From NCBI GenBank assembly GCA_902783575.1, contig CACZRP010000097.1:1-49267 (forward strand): 49,267 bases of DNA, given 5' to 3'. The DNA comes from an uncultured Eubacteriales bacterium. Lineage in GTDB: Bacteria > Bacillota > Clostridia > Lachnospirales > Bianqueaceae. This document shows, piece after piece, positions 1 through 8,197 of the stretch. Under the pieces are notes generated by a model, which worked only from the letters and a program-made list of their open reading frames with translations, searched no databases and had not been told where the DNA came from. Each line of letters begins with the position of its first letter. Position 1 is the stretch's first letter. Position numbers and translations under genes: made by a program.

Positions 1-17
1 AATGATGCCTCTCTGAT

Positions 18-219
18 TTCGAGGATTTTTCAGCTATACGGGAAATATCCTCGAAAATGGTCATTGGCCGAGAATTTGTGTTCGAGGAAAACTGCTTCTG
101 AGCTGAAATTTCCTCGAACCACAAAATCCATGTCGAGGAAAACTGCCTCCAGGGAGAAATATCCTCGACAAAAAATAGCGTTTCGAGGACAAATGCAAAA
201 TACAGGAAATCTCCTCGAC
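18..219. repeat. Array of four 38-nt palindromic repeats
   Basis: Four units of exactly 38 nt lie at 18-55, 81-118, 132-169 and 182-219, separated by 25, 13 and 12 nt. Each begins with TTCGAGGA (or GTCGAGGA) and ends with the complement TCCTCGAA/C, so each can fold into a hairpin. Unit 2 has a perfect 10-bp stem and unit 1 pairs 13 of 14 outer bases. The interior is only partly conserved: left halves tend to read AAAACTGC and right halves GGAAATAT. The array may extend beyond the left window edge. It resembles REP/BIME-type intergenic palindromes. Function is unknown, and the small open frames across it look like repeat translation rather than genes. Confidence 0.85.
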
Positions 220-273
220 GCAGGTAGCTTCCGTGGATGGAGCAGTCTGAAGGTCGGCCCTGGGAGTTGTGGA

Positions 274-310
274 AAAAATAGGGCTAAATTCAAAGATTTG
301 CCCTATTTTT
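274..310. terminator. Bidirectional rho-independent terminator
   Basis: An 11-bp perfect stem (274-284 with 300-310) carries an A-run on its left arm and a T-run on its right arm, so it can end transcripts in both directions. On the minus strand it lies about 120 nt beyond the feoB stop codon and is its likely terminator. On the plus strand it would end any transcript crossing the palindromic repeat array. The rest of 311-432 shows nothing recognisable. Confidence 0.75.
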
Positions 311-432
311 AGCTATTTATTGTCACCCGGAAGGTGTGTTCAGCGTTTCTGTGAAACTGTTTTGAAGAATTGTCACTGTACATCCCCAGGTGGTGAATTT
401 GTGACAAGCAGCCGATGGCTGCTGCGGATGGT

Positions 433-2796
433 TTAGCTTAGGCCAAAGGCCATGGCCACCAGCCGGACAATCAGGGTAATGACCCAGGCTACGAAGCATT
501 GCCAGATGACCAGAGAAACGGCCCATCTGGTTCCCATTTCCCGTTTGATGGAGGCAATGGCCGCCACGCAGGGAGTATACAGCAGGCTGTAAACCAGCAT
601 GCAGAGACCGGACAGGGCAGTGAGAGAAGCGGTCACACCGCCGGTGGGAGCGAAAAGCACTTTCATGGTGGCGACGACGCCTTCCTTTGCCATGAAACCG
701 GCGATCAGGGAAGTGCACATTCTCCAGTCACCCAGTCCGATGGGACGAAATACCGGTACCATAAAGCCGGAGATGGCTGCAAGAATGCTGCTGGAGGAGT
801 CTTTCACCATGTTCAGATGGAAATCAAATGTCTTCAGGAACCATACCACGATGGTGGCCAGAAGAATTACGGAAAAAGCTTTCTGTATGAAATCCTTGGC
901 CTTTTCCCAAAGCAGCTGCAGCACATTTTTCATGCCCGGCAGACGGTAGTTGGGAAGCTCCATGACGAAGGGAACGGCTTCACCCTTGAAGAGGGTTTTC
1001 TTGAAGAGCAGCGCCACCAGAATACCGGTCACGATACCGAGAATATACAGGGCCGAGGTGACCAGCCATCCGATTTTTGGGAAAAAGGCGGCCACAAAGA
1101 AGGAATAGATGGGAAGCTTGGCGGTGCAGCTCATGAAGGGAGTCAGCATAATGGTCATCTTGCGGTCCCGGTCGCTGGGAAGGGTTCTGGTGGCCATGAC
1201 AGCAGGCACGGTACATCCGAAACCGATCAGCATGGGGACGATGGAACGTCCGGAAAGACCGATGCGCCGAAGCAGCCGGTCCATGACGAAGGCTACCCTG
1301 GCGATATAGCCCGAATCTTCCATCATGGACAGGAAGAAGAACAGGACTACAATGATGGGCAGGAAGCTGAGCACACTGCCCACGCCTTCAAAGATGCCTT
1401 CGATCACCAGAGACTGAACCGCCTCATTGACCTGGGCCCTTACCATCCAGCTGCTTACCAGATCCGTCAGCAGGCCGATGCCGGATTCCAGCAGTTCCTG
1501 CAGAAAGGCGCCCACCACATTGAAGGTCAGGTAGAAGACCAGCACCATGATGGCGATGAAGGCCGGAATGCCTGTAAACTTGCCGGTAAGAAATTCATCA
1601 ATCTTCTGGCTGCGGATCCGTTCCTTGCTTTCCGTGGGCTTGGTTACCGTCTGGGCACATACCTTTTGAATGAAGGAGAAGCGCATATCTGCCATGGCTG
1701 CGCTCTGATCCAGGCCCCGTTCGGTCTCCATCTGACGGATCATATGATCGAGCATTTCTTTTTCGTTGTCATCCAGCTCCAGCTGATCCAGAATCATCTG
1801 ATCCCCTTCAATCAGCTTGCAGGTGGCGAAGCGCAGGGGAAGCCCGGCTCTTTTGGCATGATCATCAATCAGATGGGCGATGGCGTGAATGCAGCGGTGG
1901 ACAGCGCCGCCGTGATCGGTTTCATCGCAGAAGTCCTGGCGCACCGGTCTTTCCTGATAATGAGCCACATGGATGGCGTGCCGGACAAGCTCATCGATAC
2001 CGTCGCGCTTGGCGGCGGAAATGGGAACCACGGGAACGCCCAGCAGCTTTTCCATGGCATTGATGTCTATATATCCGCCGTTGCCGGTGATCTCATCCAT
2101 CATGTTCAGGGCTACCACCATGGGGATGTTCATCTCCAGCAGCTGCATGGTCAGATAAAGATTCCGTTCAATGTTGGTGGCGTCGACGATATTGATAATG
2201 GCCCGGGGCTTTTCATTCAGTACAAAGTTCCTGGAGACCAGCTCCTCACTGGAGTAGGGAGACATGGAATAGATGCCGGGGAGGTCGGTAACGCGGGTGT
2301 TGGGATGGCCTTTGATGGGGCCGTCCTTGCGGTCCACGGTAACGCCGGGGAAGTTGCCCACATGCTGATTGGAGCCCGTGAGCTGATTAAACAGAGTAGT
2401 TTTGCCGCTGTTCTGATTGCCCACCAGGGCATAGGTCAGCAGGGTATCATCGGGCAGGGGATCGCCGCTTCCCTTGGGATGGAATTTTCCGTCTTCACCG
2501 TAACCGGGATGGTACTTGTGATCTGCCTTCGCTGCCTTGGACGGGGCGGAAGGAACATATTTGTTTGAAATGGTTTTTTCATCCATTTCGATCTGCTGAG
2601 CCTCGGAGACCCGGAGCGTCAGGGAATAGCCGTGGATTTCCAGCTCGATGGGATCGCCCATGGGAGCCAGTTTGACCACACGAACATAGGAACCGGGAAT
2701 CACGCCCATGTCCAGCAGATGCTGTCTGAGCTCCCCGCTTCCTCCTACAGATGCGATGACGCCGCCGGATCCGACGTCAACCTGATTCAGTGTCAT
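433..2796 (-). CDS. feoB: FeoA-FeoB fusion ferrous iron transporter
   Basis: This inner-membrane GTP-dependent Fe(II) importer is 787 aa long. Residues 1-75 form a FeoA-like SH3 domain. A charged linker follows, then the FeoB G domain with a P-loop GNQNSGKT at 126-133, a DLPG G3 motif and an NMMD G4 motif. The C-terminal half has about ten membrane segments in two Gate repeats, including the conserved GFGCTVPAVMATR and MAKEGVVATM signatures. FeoA is usually a separate small protein; fusion to the N-terminus of FeoB is known in some Firmicutes. The start has AGGAG about 10 nt upstream. The gene stands alone, divergent from the phosphorylase gene, and ends before a bidirectional terminator. No separate feoA or feoC is visible here. 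Confidence 0.96.
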   Translation of the reverse strand: MTLNQVDVGSGGVIASVGGSGELRQHLLDMGVIPGSYVRVVKLAPMGDPIELEIHGYSLTLRVSEAQQIEMDEKTISNKYVPSAPSKAAKADHKYHPGYGEDGKFHPKGSGDPLPDDTLLTYALVGNQNSGKTTLFNQLTGSNQHVGNFPGVTVDRKDGPIKGHPNTRVTDLPGIYSMSPYSSEELVSRNFVLNEKPRAIINIVDATNIERNLYLTMQLLEMNIPMVVALNMMDEITGNGGYIDINAMEKLLGVPVVPISAAKRDGIDELVRHAIHVAHYQERPVRQDFCDETDHGGAVHRCIHAIAHLIDDHAKRAGLPLRFATCKLIEGDQMILDQLELDDNEKEMLDHMIRQMETERGLDQSAAMADMRFSFIQKVCAQTVTKPTESKERIRSQKIDEFLTGKFTGIPAFIAIMVLVFYLTFNVVGAFLQELLESGIGLLTDLVSSWMVRAQVNEAVQSLVIEGIFEGVGSVLSFLPIIVVLFFFLSMMEDSGYIARVAFVMDRLLRRIGLSGRSIVPMLIGFGCTVPAVMATRTLPSDRDRKMTIMLTPFMSCTAKLPIYSFFVAAFFPKIGWLVTSALYILGIVTGILVALLFKKTLFKGEAVPFVMELPNYRLPGMKNVLQLLWEKAKDFIQKAFSVILLATIVVWFLKTFDFHLNMVKDSSSSILAAISGFMVPVFRPIGLGDWRMCTSLIAGFMAKEGVVATMKVLFAPTGGVTASLTALSGLCMLVYSLLYTPCVAAIASIKREMGTRWAVSLVIWQCFVAWVITLIVRLVAMAFGLS

Positions 2797-2821
2797 TTAG
2801 TTTCATCTCCTCTTCCCACAA

Positions 2822-2835
2822 TTGGGGTAACCCCC
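2822..2835. promoter_or_regulatory. Possible operator palindrome upstream of feoB
   Basis: TGGGG-TAAC-CCCCA is a short perfect inverted repeat in the feoB 5' region, about 25 nt before its start codon. It adjoins TAGAAT (2836-2841 on the minus strand), which could be a -10 element, although no good -35 is found. A metal-regulator site is conceivable, but the sequence does not match the classical Fur box. It could equally be a leader hairpin. Confidence 0.25.
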
Positions 2836-2881
2836 ATTCTAACACATATAGATAAATAAATACAGTTGCTTTTTTATCTTG

Positions 2882-2910
2882 TTGAAAAATCCTTGGAAAT
2901 AAGATATATT
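2882..2910 (+). promoter_or_regulatory. Promoter of the phosphorylase-kinase pair
   Basis: TTGAAA (2882-2887) and TATATT (2905-2910) are separated by 17 nt, a near-consensus sigma-A promoter. Transcription would begin near 2917, about 24 nt before the ATG at 2941. Confidence 0.7.
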
Positions 2911-2940
2911 TTTCTCAATACCTTTTGACTGGAGGTTGTG

Positions 2941-5900
2941 ATGAATCAATATCGAATGGATCAGTATGGCGCGAAGCCTTCCTTTGCCAGCTTCCTGCCC
3001 GGCATCGCCGGTACCAGGGGTATTCCCATCTGGTGCTACTATGTGAACCGGGGCCAGGGGGTGGTTTCCTTTGGCGTTTCGGACAAGGATCATCCCATCA
3101 TGGAGTTTCTGCCGGCTCACCGGGCCTATACCCGGGTCGGACAGACAGGCTTTCGGACTTTTCTGAGAGTTACCGAACCGGACGGAGGAGAGAATCTGTT
3201 TGCCGAAGCCTTTTCCCACGACGATGAGGCTGCCATGGAGATCGGCATGAATATGCTGTCTCTGGAGGATCTGGTGAAAGGCAGTCTTGGCGGCAGGCAG
3301 GTCAGCATCCGTGTCCGCGTCTGCTATTTTGTGCTGCCGGAAGAGCCGCTGGGTGCCCTGGTCCGAAGGGTGGAGCTGATCAACGAATCAGAGATCCCGA
3401 TCCATATGGAAGTGCTGGACGGAATGCCTGAGCTGGTGTGCTATGGCGTTACGGACTGGACGCTGAAGAATATGCTGCAGACAGGAAAAGCATGGATGCA
3501 GGCGGAGGATTCCGAAACCGGCGTCCCCTATTTCCGTGTGCGGGCCAGTATGGAAGATACGGCTGACGTCTCCATGGTGGAGGGAGGCAATTTTGCGCTG
3601 GGTCTTTCACCGGAAGGGGAGCGGCTGAAGGTCTTGACGGATCCGGAAGCGATTTTTGACTATGATCTGTCTCTTGGCTGTCCCCGAGTATTTATCGAAA
3701 ATGGACTGGCCGGAGTCTATGAGAAAAAGCAGCATTTTTCCAATCTGTTTCCCTGCGCTTTCTTTGGGGAAGAGGGGACGCTGAAGGCCGGTGAAAGCCT
3801 GTATCTGGATGAAATGATCGGCCAGGCAGGAAACAAAACCATTCTTTCCGCCTTCCTGGAAAAAACACTGGATAAAACCTGGTTTGACAGCAAGCAGCAG
3901 GCTGCATCCGACCTGTGTCTTCAGCTGACGGACTGCATTGATACCTCCACCGCTGATCCCATCTTTGATGCCTATGCCCGCTATACCTACATGGACAATG
4001 TGCTGCGGGGCGGAAAGCCGGTCAGCGTGGGTGGCAAGAATCTTTATGTCTATTCCAGAAAGCATGGCGATCTGGAGAGGGATTACAATTATTTCAGCAT
4101 GCTGCCCGAGTATTATTCCCAGGGCAACGGCGCCTACCGGGATGTGAATCAGAACCGGCGCAGCGATACCTTCTTTACGCCTGCGGTGGGAAAGACAAAT
4201 ATCCGGAACTTCTTTGAGCTGATTCAGATTGACGGCTACAATCCCCTGAGCGTGGACATGCAGGTCTTTGAGCTGAAGCCGGAACAGGCGGAGGAATTCG
4301 GAAAAGAGAATCCCGGACTGGAGGCCTTCCTGCAGAAGCCATTTACCCCGGGGCGGCTGCTGGAGAAGCTGCTGGAGTTCTCAGATGAGAACCGGGCAGG
4401 GCAGCTCCTCGAATTGATTCTGGAAGCATCGACGGAAACAGTGCAGGCCCATTTCGGAGAAGGCTACTGGTGTGATCACTGGACCTACAACCTGGATCTG
4501 ATCCAGGAATATATGGAAATCTGGCCGGACAGGGCAGCAGCGCTTTTCCTGACGCCGGAATACGGGTATTATCAGGCCTCGACCATGGTGCTGCCCCGGA
4601 AAAAACGCTATGCGAAGACGAAAAACGGCATCCGCCAGTACAGCTATCTTCTTCAGGGAGACGCGCTGCTGGAAAAGACCGGCGGAGAAGTGATCCCGGA
4701 CGGTCAGAGACTGAAGGACTGGCATGGCGCGGTGGTTAAGAGCACTCTGCTGGAGAAGCTGATTCTTCTGTGCGCGGTTAAATTTGCCGCGCTGGATCCC
4801 TATGGCATGGGGATCGAGATGGAGGGAGGCAAACCGGGCTGGTATGACGCTTTGAATGGCCTGCCGGGCCTGCTGGGTTCCTCCATGGCGGAAACCTATG
4901 AGCTTCTCAGGCTGACGGAGTTCACCCTGGGGCTGCTGAAGAACGTGAAGGAGGTCTCTCTTCTGAAGGAAGTGTCCGATCTGATCGGGGATATCGGGAA
5001 CGTTATTTCCGCTCATTTTTCGGAAGCAGGCGGTGAAGGGGAAAAATTCATGCCCCTGTGGAACGGGCTGAATGAAGCCAAGGAGCGATACCGGGAGAAA
5101 ACCTTCCCCCGGGTGTCGGGAGAGAGAACTCTTTACAGCGAAGCGGCTGAGGAAAATGTGGACTCGCTGCAAAAGCGCCTGGCCCTGATGCGGAATGTGC
5201 TGACAGAAAGCTGCGCCAAGGCGGAAAAAACCGGCGTCAGCGATGGGGAACCCCTGGACTGTCCCACCTATTTCTTCTATGAAGCTCTTTCCTTTGAAGA
5301 GGATCAGGAGGGAATCATGCCCACCGCTTTTCAGGTGCATACCATGCCGGCCTTCCTGGAGGGACCGGTGCACCGCATGAAGCTGGGACCCGCGCTGAAT
5401 CAGCCGGAAAAGCTTTATGCCGAGGTTAAATCCAGCTCCCTGTATGATCAGAAGCTGGGCATGTACCGGGTGAATGCCTCCCTGGAAAGTGCCTCCTACG
5501 AAGTGGGACGCTGCCGGGCCTTCACGCCGGGATGGCTGGAGAACGGATCCATATGGCTGCATATGGAATATAAATATCTGCTGGAGCTGTTAAAGGCCGG
5601 TCTTTATGAGGAGTTTTTCGCTGATCTTCATCAGGCGGCCATTCCCTTCCTGGATCCGGCGGTTTACGGCAGAAGTCCTCTGGAAAACAGTTCCTTCCTG
5701 GCCAGCAGCCTGAATCCCAATGAGAGCTTCCACGGCCGGGGCTTTGTGGCCCGGCTTTCCGGCTCCACTGCGGAGTTTCTGAGCATCTGGCGCCGCATGT
5801 TCTTTGGAGAGAGAATGTTCGGACTGGATCAGGGAAAGCTCTTCTTTGAGTTTGCCCCGGCTATTCCGGAATATCTCGTACCTGAGGATAAAACCATCAG

Positions 5901-6108
5901 CGCGATGCTGCTGGGCCATGTGAAAGTAACCTATCATCTGTCCGCGAAAGCGGATGTCATTCCGGGCAGGTATCAGATCACCCGCGCCCTGATCCGAATG
6001 AACAACGGACAGTGTCTGGAGCTTCATTCAGGAAAACTGGGGCCGGCCGCTGCGGAGAATCTGCGGAACGGTCTGATCCAATCCATAGAGCTGGAGGTTG
6101 AAAACTGA
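2941..6108 (+). CDS. Cellobiose-phosphorylase-like glycoside phosphorylase
   Basis: This 1055-aa protein has no signal peptide, so it should be cytosolic. It resembles the large COG3459 (GH94-related) phosphorylases, which split a beta-glucoside with phosphate to release a sugar 1-phosphate. The layout fits: an N-terminal beta-sandwich of about 300 residues, then an (alpha/alpha)6-type helical catalytic part and a C-terminal beta region. The stretch GKPGWYDALNG around residues 631-641 aligns by eye with the GGDWNDGMN motif of cellobiose phosphorylase, making D636 the likely general acid. Length is also compatible with GH149 or GH161 beta-1,3-glucan phosphorylases, so the substrate is uncertain. 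I chose ATG 2941 over GTG 2938 because GGAGG lies 5 nt upstream. The stop overlaps the kinase start by one base. Confidence 0.78.
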   Translation: MNQYRMDQYGAKPSFASFLPGIAGTRGIPIWCYYVNRGQGVVSFGVSDKDHPIMEFLPAHRAYTRVGQTGFRTFLRVTEPDGGENLFAEAFSHDDEAAMEIGMNMLSLEDLVKGSLGGRQVSIRVRVCYFVLPEEPLGALVRRVELINESEIPIHMEVLDGMPELVCYGVTDWTLKNMLQTGKAWMQAEDSETGVPYFRVRASMEDTADVSMVEGGNFALGLSPEGERLKVLTDPEAIFDYDLSLGCPRVFIENGLAGVYEKKQHFSNLFPCAFFGEEGTLKAGESLYLDEMIGQAGNKTILSAFLEKTLDKTWFDSKQQAASDLCLQLTDCIDTSTADPIFDAYARYTYMDNVLRGGKPVSVGGKNLYVYSRKHGDLERDYNYFSMLPEYYSQGNGAYRDVNQNRRSDTFFTPAVGKTNIRNFFELIQIDGYNPLSVDMQVFELKPEQAEEFGKENPGLEAFLQKPFTPGRLLEKLLEFSDENRAGQLLELILEASTETVQAHFGEGYWCDHWTYNLDLIQEYMEIWPDRAAALFLTPEYGYYQASTMVLPRKKRYAKTKNGIRQYSYLLQGDALLEKTGGEVIPDGQRLKDWHGAVVKSTLLEKLILLCAVKFAALDPYGMGIEMEGGKPGWYDALNGLPGLLGSSMAETYELLRLTEFTLGLLKNVKEVSLLKEVSDLIGDIGNVISAHFSEAGGEGEKFMPLWNGLNEAKERYREKTFPRVSGERTLYSEAAEENVDSLQKRLALMRNVLTESCAKAEKTGVSDGEPLDCPTYFFYEALSFEEDQEGIMPTAFQVHTMPAFLEGPVHRMKLGPALNQPEKLYAEVKSSSLYDQKLGMYRVNASLESASYEVGRCRAFTPGWLENGSIWLHMEYKYLLELLKAGLYEEFFADLHQAAIPFLDPAVYGRSPLENSSFLASSLNPNESFHGRGFVARLSGSTAEFLSIWRRMFFGERMFGLDQGKLFFEFAPAIPEYLVPEDKTISAMLLGHVKVTYHLSAKADVIPGRYQITRALIRMNNGQCLELHSGKLGPAAAENLRNGLIQSIELEVEN

Positions 6109-7043
6109 TGGGAATTGTTGTGTTTGGCGCTGTTTTTGTCGACATTAAAGGCTATCCACTTGCCAATTTTATCCCGGCCGGAAGAAACGTGGGACGAGTG
6201 ATGCAGATCCACGGAGGCGTCAGCCGCAATGTGGCTGAAGATATCGCGAATATCGAGCTGAGGCCCACCTTCGTGAGCGTAGTGGATGAGAGCGGTACCG
6301 GCGTCGATGTGATAGAAAAGCTGAAAAGGCATCATGTGAACACCGATTATATCCGCCAGGTCCCGGGAGGCCTGGGAACCTGGCTGGCGGTGTTCGACAA
6401 TCACGGAGACGTGGTGGCTTCCATTTCCCAGCGGCCAGATCTGTCCGCCATCGGGGACATCCTGAAGGAACACGGCGATGAGCTGATTGCCGGGGCTGAC
6501 AGCGTGGTGGTGGAAATCGATATGGATCCTTCGCTGGTGAAGCAGATTTTTGATCTTGCCGAGAAATACGGCAAGGAAGTCTACGCCGTGGTTTCCAACA
6601 TGTCCATTGCCATGGAGCGCAGGGACCTGCTGAAGCGGACCGGCTGCGTGGTCTGCAACGAGCAGGAGGCGGGACTGCTGTTTTCCGATGAATATCAGGA
6701 TATGGAACCTGAGGAGCTGAGGCCCGTCCTGGCCCAGAGAATCGAGCAGGCAAGAATTAAAAGAATGATTACCACCATGGGACCCAAGGGGGCCGTCTAC
6801 GCGGATCTTTACGGAGATTCCGGCGTGGTGCCGCCCCAGAAAGTGGATGTGGTGGACACCACGGGCTGCGGAGATTCCTTCTTCGCCGGTGTGGCCATCG
6901 GCCTGACCTACGGAAAGACTCTGCGGGAGGCCTGTGAAATCGGAACCAGGCTGGCTTCCTCGGTCATTGCCACCAAAGAAAATGTCTGTCCCCGGTTTAT
7001 GCCGGAGGAGCTGGGGCTGGATATCCACCTCATGGAAGAATAA
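6108..7043 (+). CDS. PfkB-family carbohydrate kinase
   Basis: This 311-aa ribokinase-fold sugar kinase phosphorylates a sugar or nucleoside with ATP. The C-terminal PfkB signature DTTGCGDSFFAG is clear, with D256 as the expected catalytic base in the GCGD variant of the GAGD anion-hole motif. The N-terminal glycine pair of the family is seen in HGGVSRNVAEDIA. The ATG overlaps the TGA of the phosphorylase gene (TGATG), which implies translational coupling. Phosphorolysis plus phosphorylation would let both halves of a disaccharide enter metabolism, but the substrate cannot be read from the sequence. A strong terminator follows. Confidence 0.88.
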   Translation: MGIVVFGAVFVDIKGYPLANFIPAGRNVGRVMQIHGGVSRNVAEDIANIELRPTFVSVVDESGTGVDVIEKLKRHHVNTDYIRQVPGGLGTWLAVFDNHGDVVASISQRPDLSAIGDILKEHGDELIAGADSVVVEIDMDPSLVKQIFDLAEKYGKEVYAVVSNMSIAMERRDLLKRTGCVVCNEQEAGLLFSDEYQDMEPEELRPVLAQRIEQARIKRMITTMGPKGAVYADLYGDSGVVPPQKVDVVDTTGCGDSFFAGVAIGLTYGKTLREACEIGTRLASSVIATKENVCPRFMPEELGLDIHLMEE

Positions 7044-7049
7044 AAAACA

Positions 7050-7087
7050 GGGTGCGCTGCAGAAAAACTGCAACGCATCCTTTTTTT
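7050..7087 (+). terminator. Rho-independent terminator after the PfkB gene
   Basis: GGTGCGCTGCAG and CTGCAACGCATCC form a GC-rich stem with an AAAAA loop and small mismatches, followed by seven T residues. It lies directly after the kinase stop codon and separates this pair from the next promoter. Confidence 0.8.
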
Positions 7088-7126
7088 CTGCGTCTTTTAT
7101 TTACAGCAAACTGTTTTGGTTGCTCA

Positions 7127-7155
7127 TTGATTTTCGGGTCAAAAAAATATATAAT
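7127..7155 (+). promoter_or_regulatory. Promoter of the hydrolase-LtaS-RND operon
   Basis: TTGATT (7127-7132) and a perfect TATAAT (7150-7155) are spaced by 17 nt. Transcription would start near 7162. This argues against any protein start upstream of that point, although the reading frame is open from 7052. Confidence 0.8.
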
Positions 7156-7216
7156 ACATCTATTATGGATTTCTATGTACTTCGATGAATCGATTTCATT
7201 GATCAGGGAGTTATCT

Positions 7217-8185
7217 ATGGAAAAAGGATTTATTTCATCGGCGGATTACGCTGCCTGTATGAAGGAGCAGGTGCTTCCCTATATTGAAAAGAGAAGACAG
7301 AATAAGGAGCTGACAGCCCTGGACGGAGCCAATCTGTATACTTCCTTCTTTACGGCGGATGAGCCGAAGGGTACCGTGATGCTGCTTCATGGCTTTACGG
7401 AAAATATAGAGAAATTCAGCGAAGTGATATTCGCCTTTCTGAAGGAAGGATACAGTGTTCTTTGCTACGATCAGCGTGGACACGGCCGTTCCTACCGCTA
7501 TCCCGGCGTGGAGTCCTACGATATCACCCATGTGGGTCACTTCGAGGATTATCTGAAGGACGCGGAGCTGGTTTACAACAGCTGGATGAGGGACGCGGTG
7601 AAGCCGCTGATTCTCATGGGTCACTCCATGGGCGGCGCCGTGGCGGCCCTGACCCTGGAGCGGGGGATTCTGCCTTTTGACAAGGCTGTGCTGACCTCCC
7701 CCATGGTGGCGCCTGCCACCGGAGGTTTTCCTGCCTGGACAGGGGATCTCATCTGCAGAGCTGCCATCCTGGCTGGCAAGGGCAAGAAAAGAATATTCCT
7801 CTCCAAGCCCTATACGGGAGAAGAAAAATTTGAGGATTCCTGCGCCAACAGCCGGGAACGCTTCGACTGGTACGATGAGATCAAGCGGACGACGCCGGTC
7901 TTCCAGAACAGCTCGCCCACCTACCGCTGGACGAAGGAGTCCATCGGCGTCACCAAAAAGATTCTGGCCAAGGGACAGCCTGAGAAGGTCCGGATTCCTG
8001 TCCTGATCCTTCAGGCCTCCGATGACAATACCGTGGAAGGCGCTCCTCAGGAAGCCCTGGCCAAAAGGCTTGCCAAAGGCCGGCTGGTGCGGATCGAGAA
8101 CGCGCGTCACGAAATTTACCGTTCTGTGGACGAGGTCTGCGGAAAATGGTGGAAAGAAATTACAGATTTTTTAAAAGAAGAATAA
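7217..8185 (+). CDS. Alpha/beta hydrolase, monoacylglycerol-lipase-like
   Basis: This 322-aa cytosolic serine hydrolase belongs to the Hydrolase_4 / lysophospholipase (PldB, MGL) group. The nucleophile elbow GHSMGG places the serine at residue 137. The acid is probably in LILQASDDNTV and the histidine in ENARHEIY near the C-terminus. HGF and DQRGHGRS near the N-terminus are typical oxyanion and strand motifs. I chose ATG 7217 because GGGAG lies 6 nt upstream. Earlier in-frame ATGs such as 7176 lack a clear ribosome site. It is followed 12 nt later by an LtaS-like gene, so a role in glycerolipid turnover is plausible but only inferred. Confidence 0.85.
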   Translation: MEKGFISSADYAACMKEQVLPYIEKRRQNKELTALDGANLYTSFFTADEPKGTVMLLHGFTENIEKFSEVIFAFLKEGYSVLCYDQRGHGRSYRYPGVESYDITHVGHFEDYLKDAELVYNSWMRDAVKPLILMGHSMGGAVAALTLERGILPFDKAVLTSPMVAPATGGFPAWTGDLICRAAILAGKGKKRIFLSKPYTGEEKFEDSCANSRERFDWYDEIKRTTPVFQNSSPTYRWTKESIGVTKKILAKGQPEKVRIPVLILQASDDNTVEGAPQEALAKRLAKGRLVRIENARHEIYRSVDEVCGKWWKEITDFLKEE

Positions 8186-8197
8186 CGGGAGAACGAA

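Noticed and set aside
18..219. CRISPR array
   Set aside because: Units are equal in length but differ inside, spacers are only 12-25 nt and uneven, and no cas gene is present. Palindromic intergenic repeats explain it better.
30..312. Small proteins of 82 and 87 aa over the repeat array
   Set aside because: They translate the repeats on either strand, lack ribosome sites, and the plus-strand frame runs through the terminator.
499..2568. Long plus-strand frame opposite feoB
   Set aside because: It is antisense to a clear FeoB, His/Gln/Gly-rich without any domain; a codon-bias shadow.
7052..7216. Longer N-terminus of the alpha/beta hydrolase
   Set aside because: It would begin inside the terminator and upstream of the TATAAT promoter; ATG 7217 has a ribosome site.
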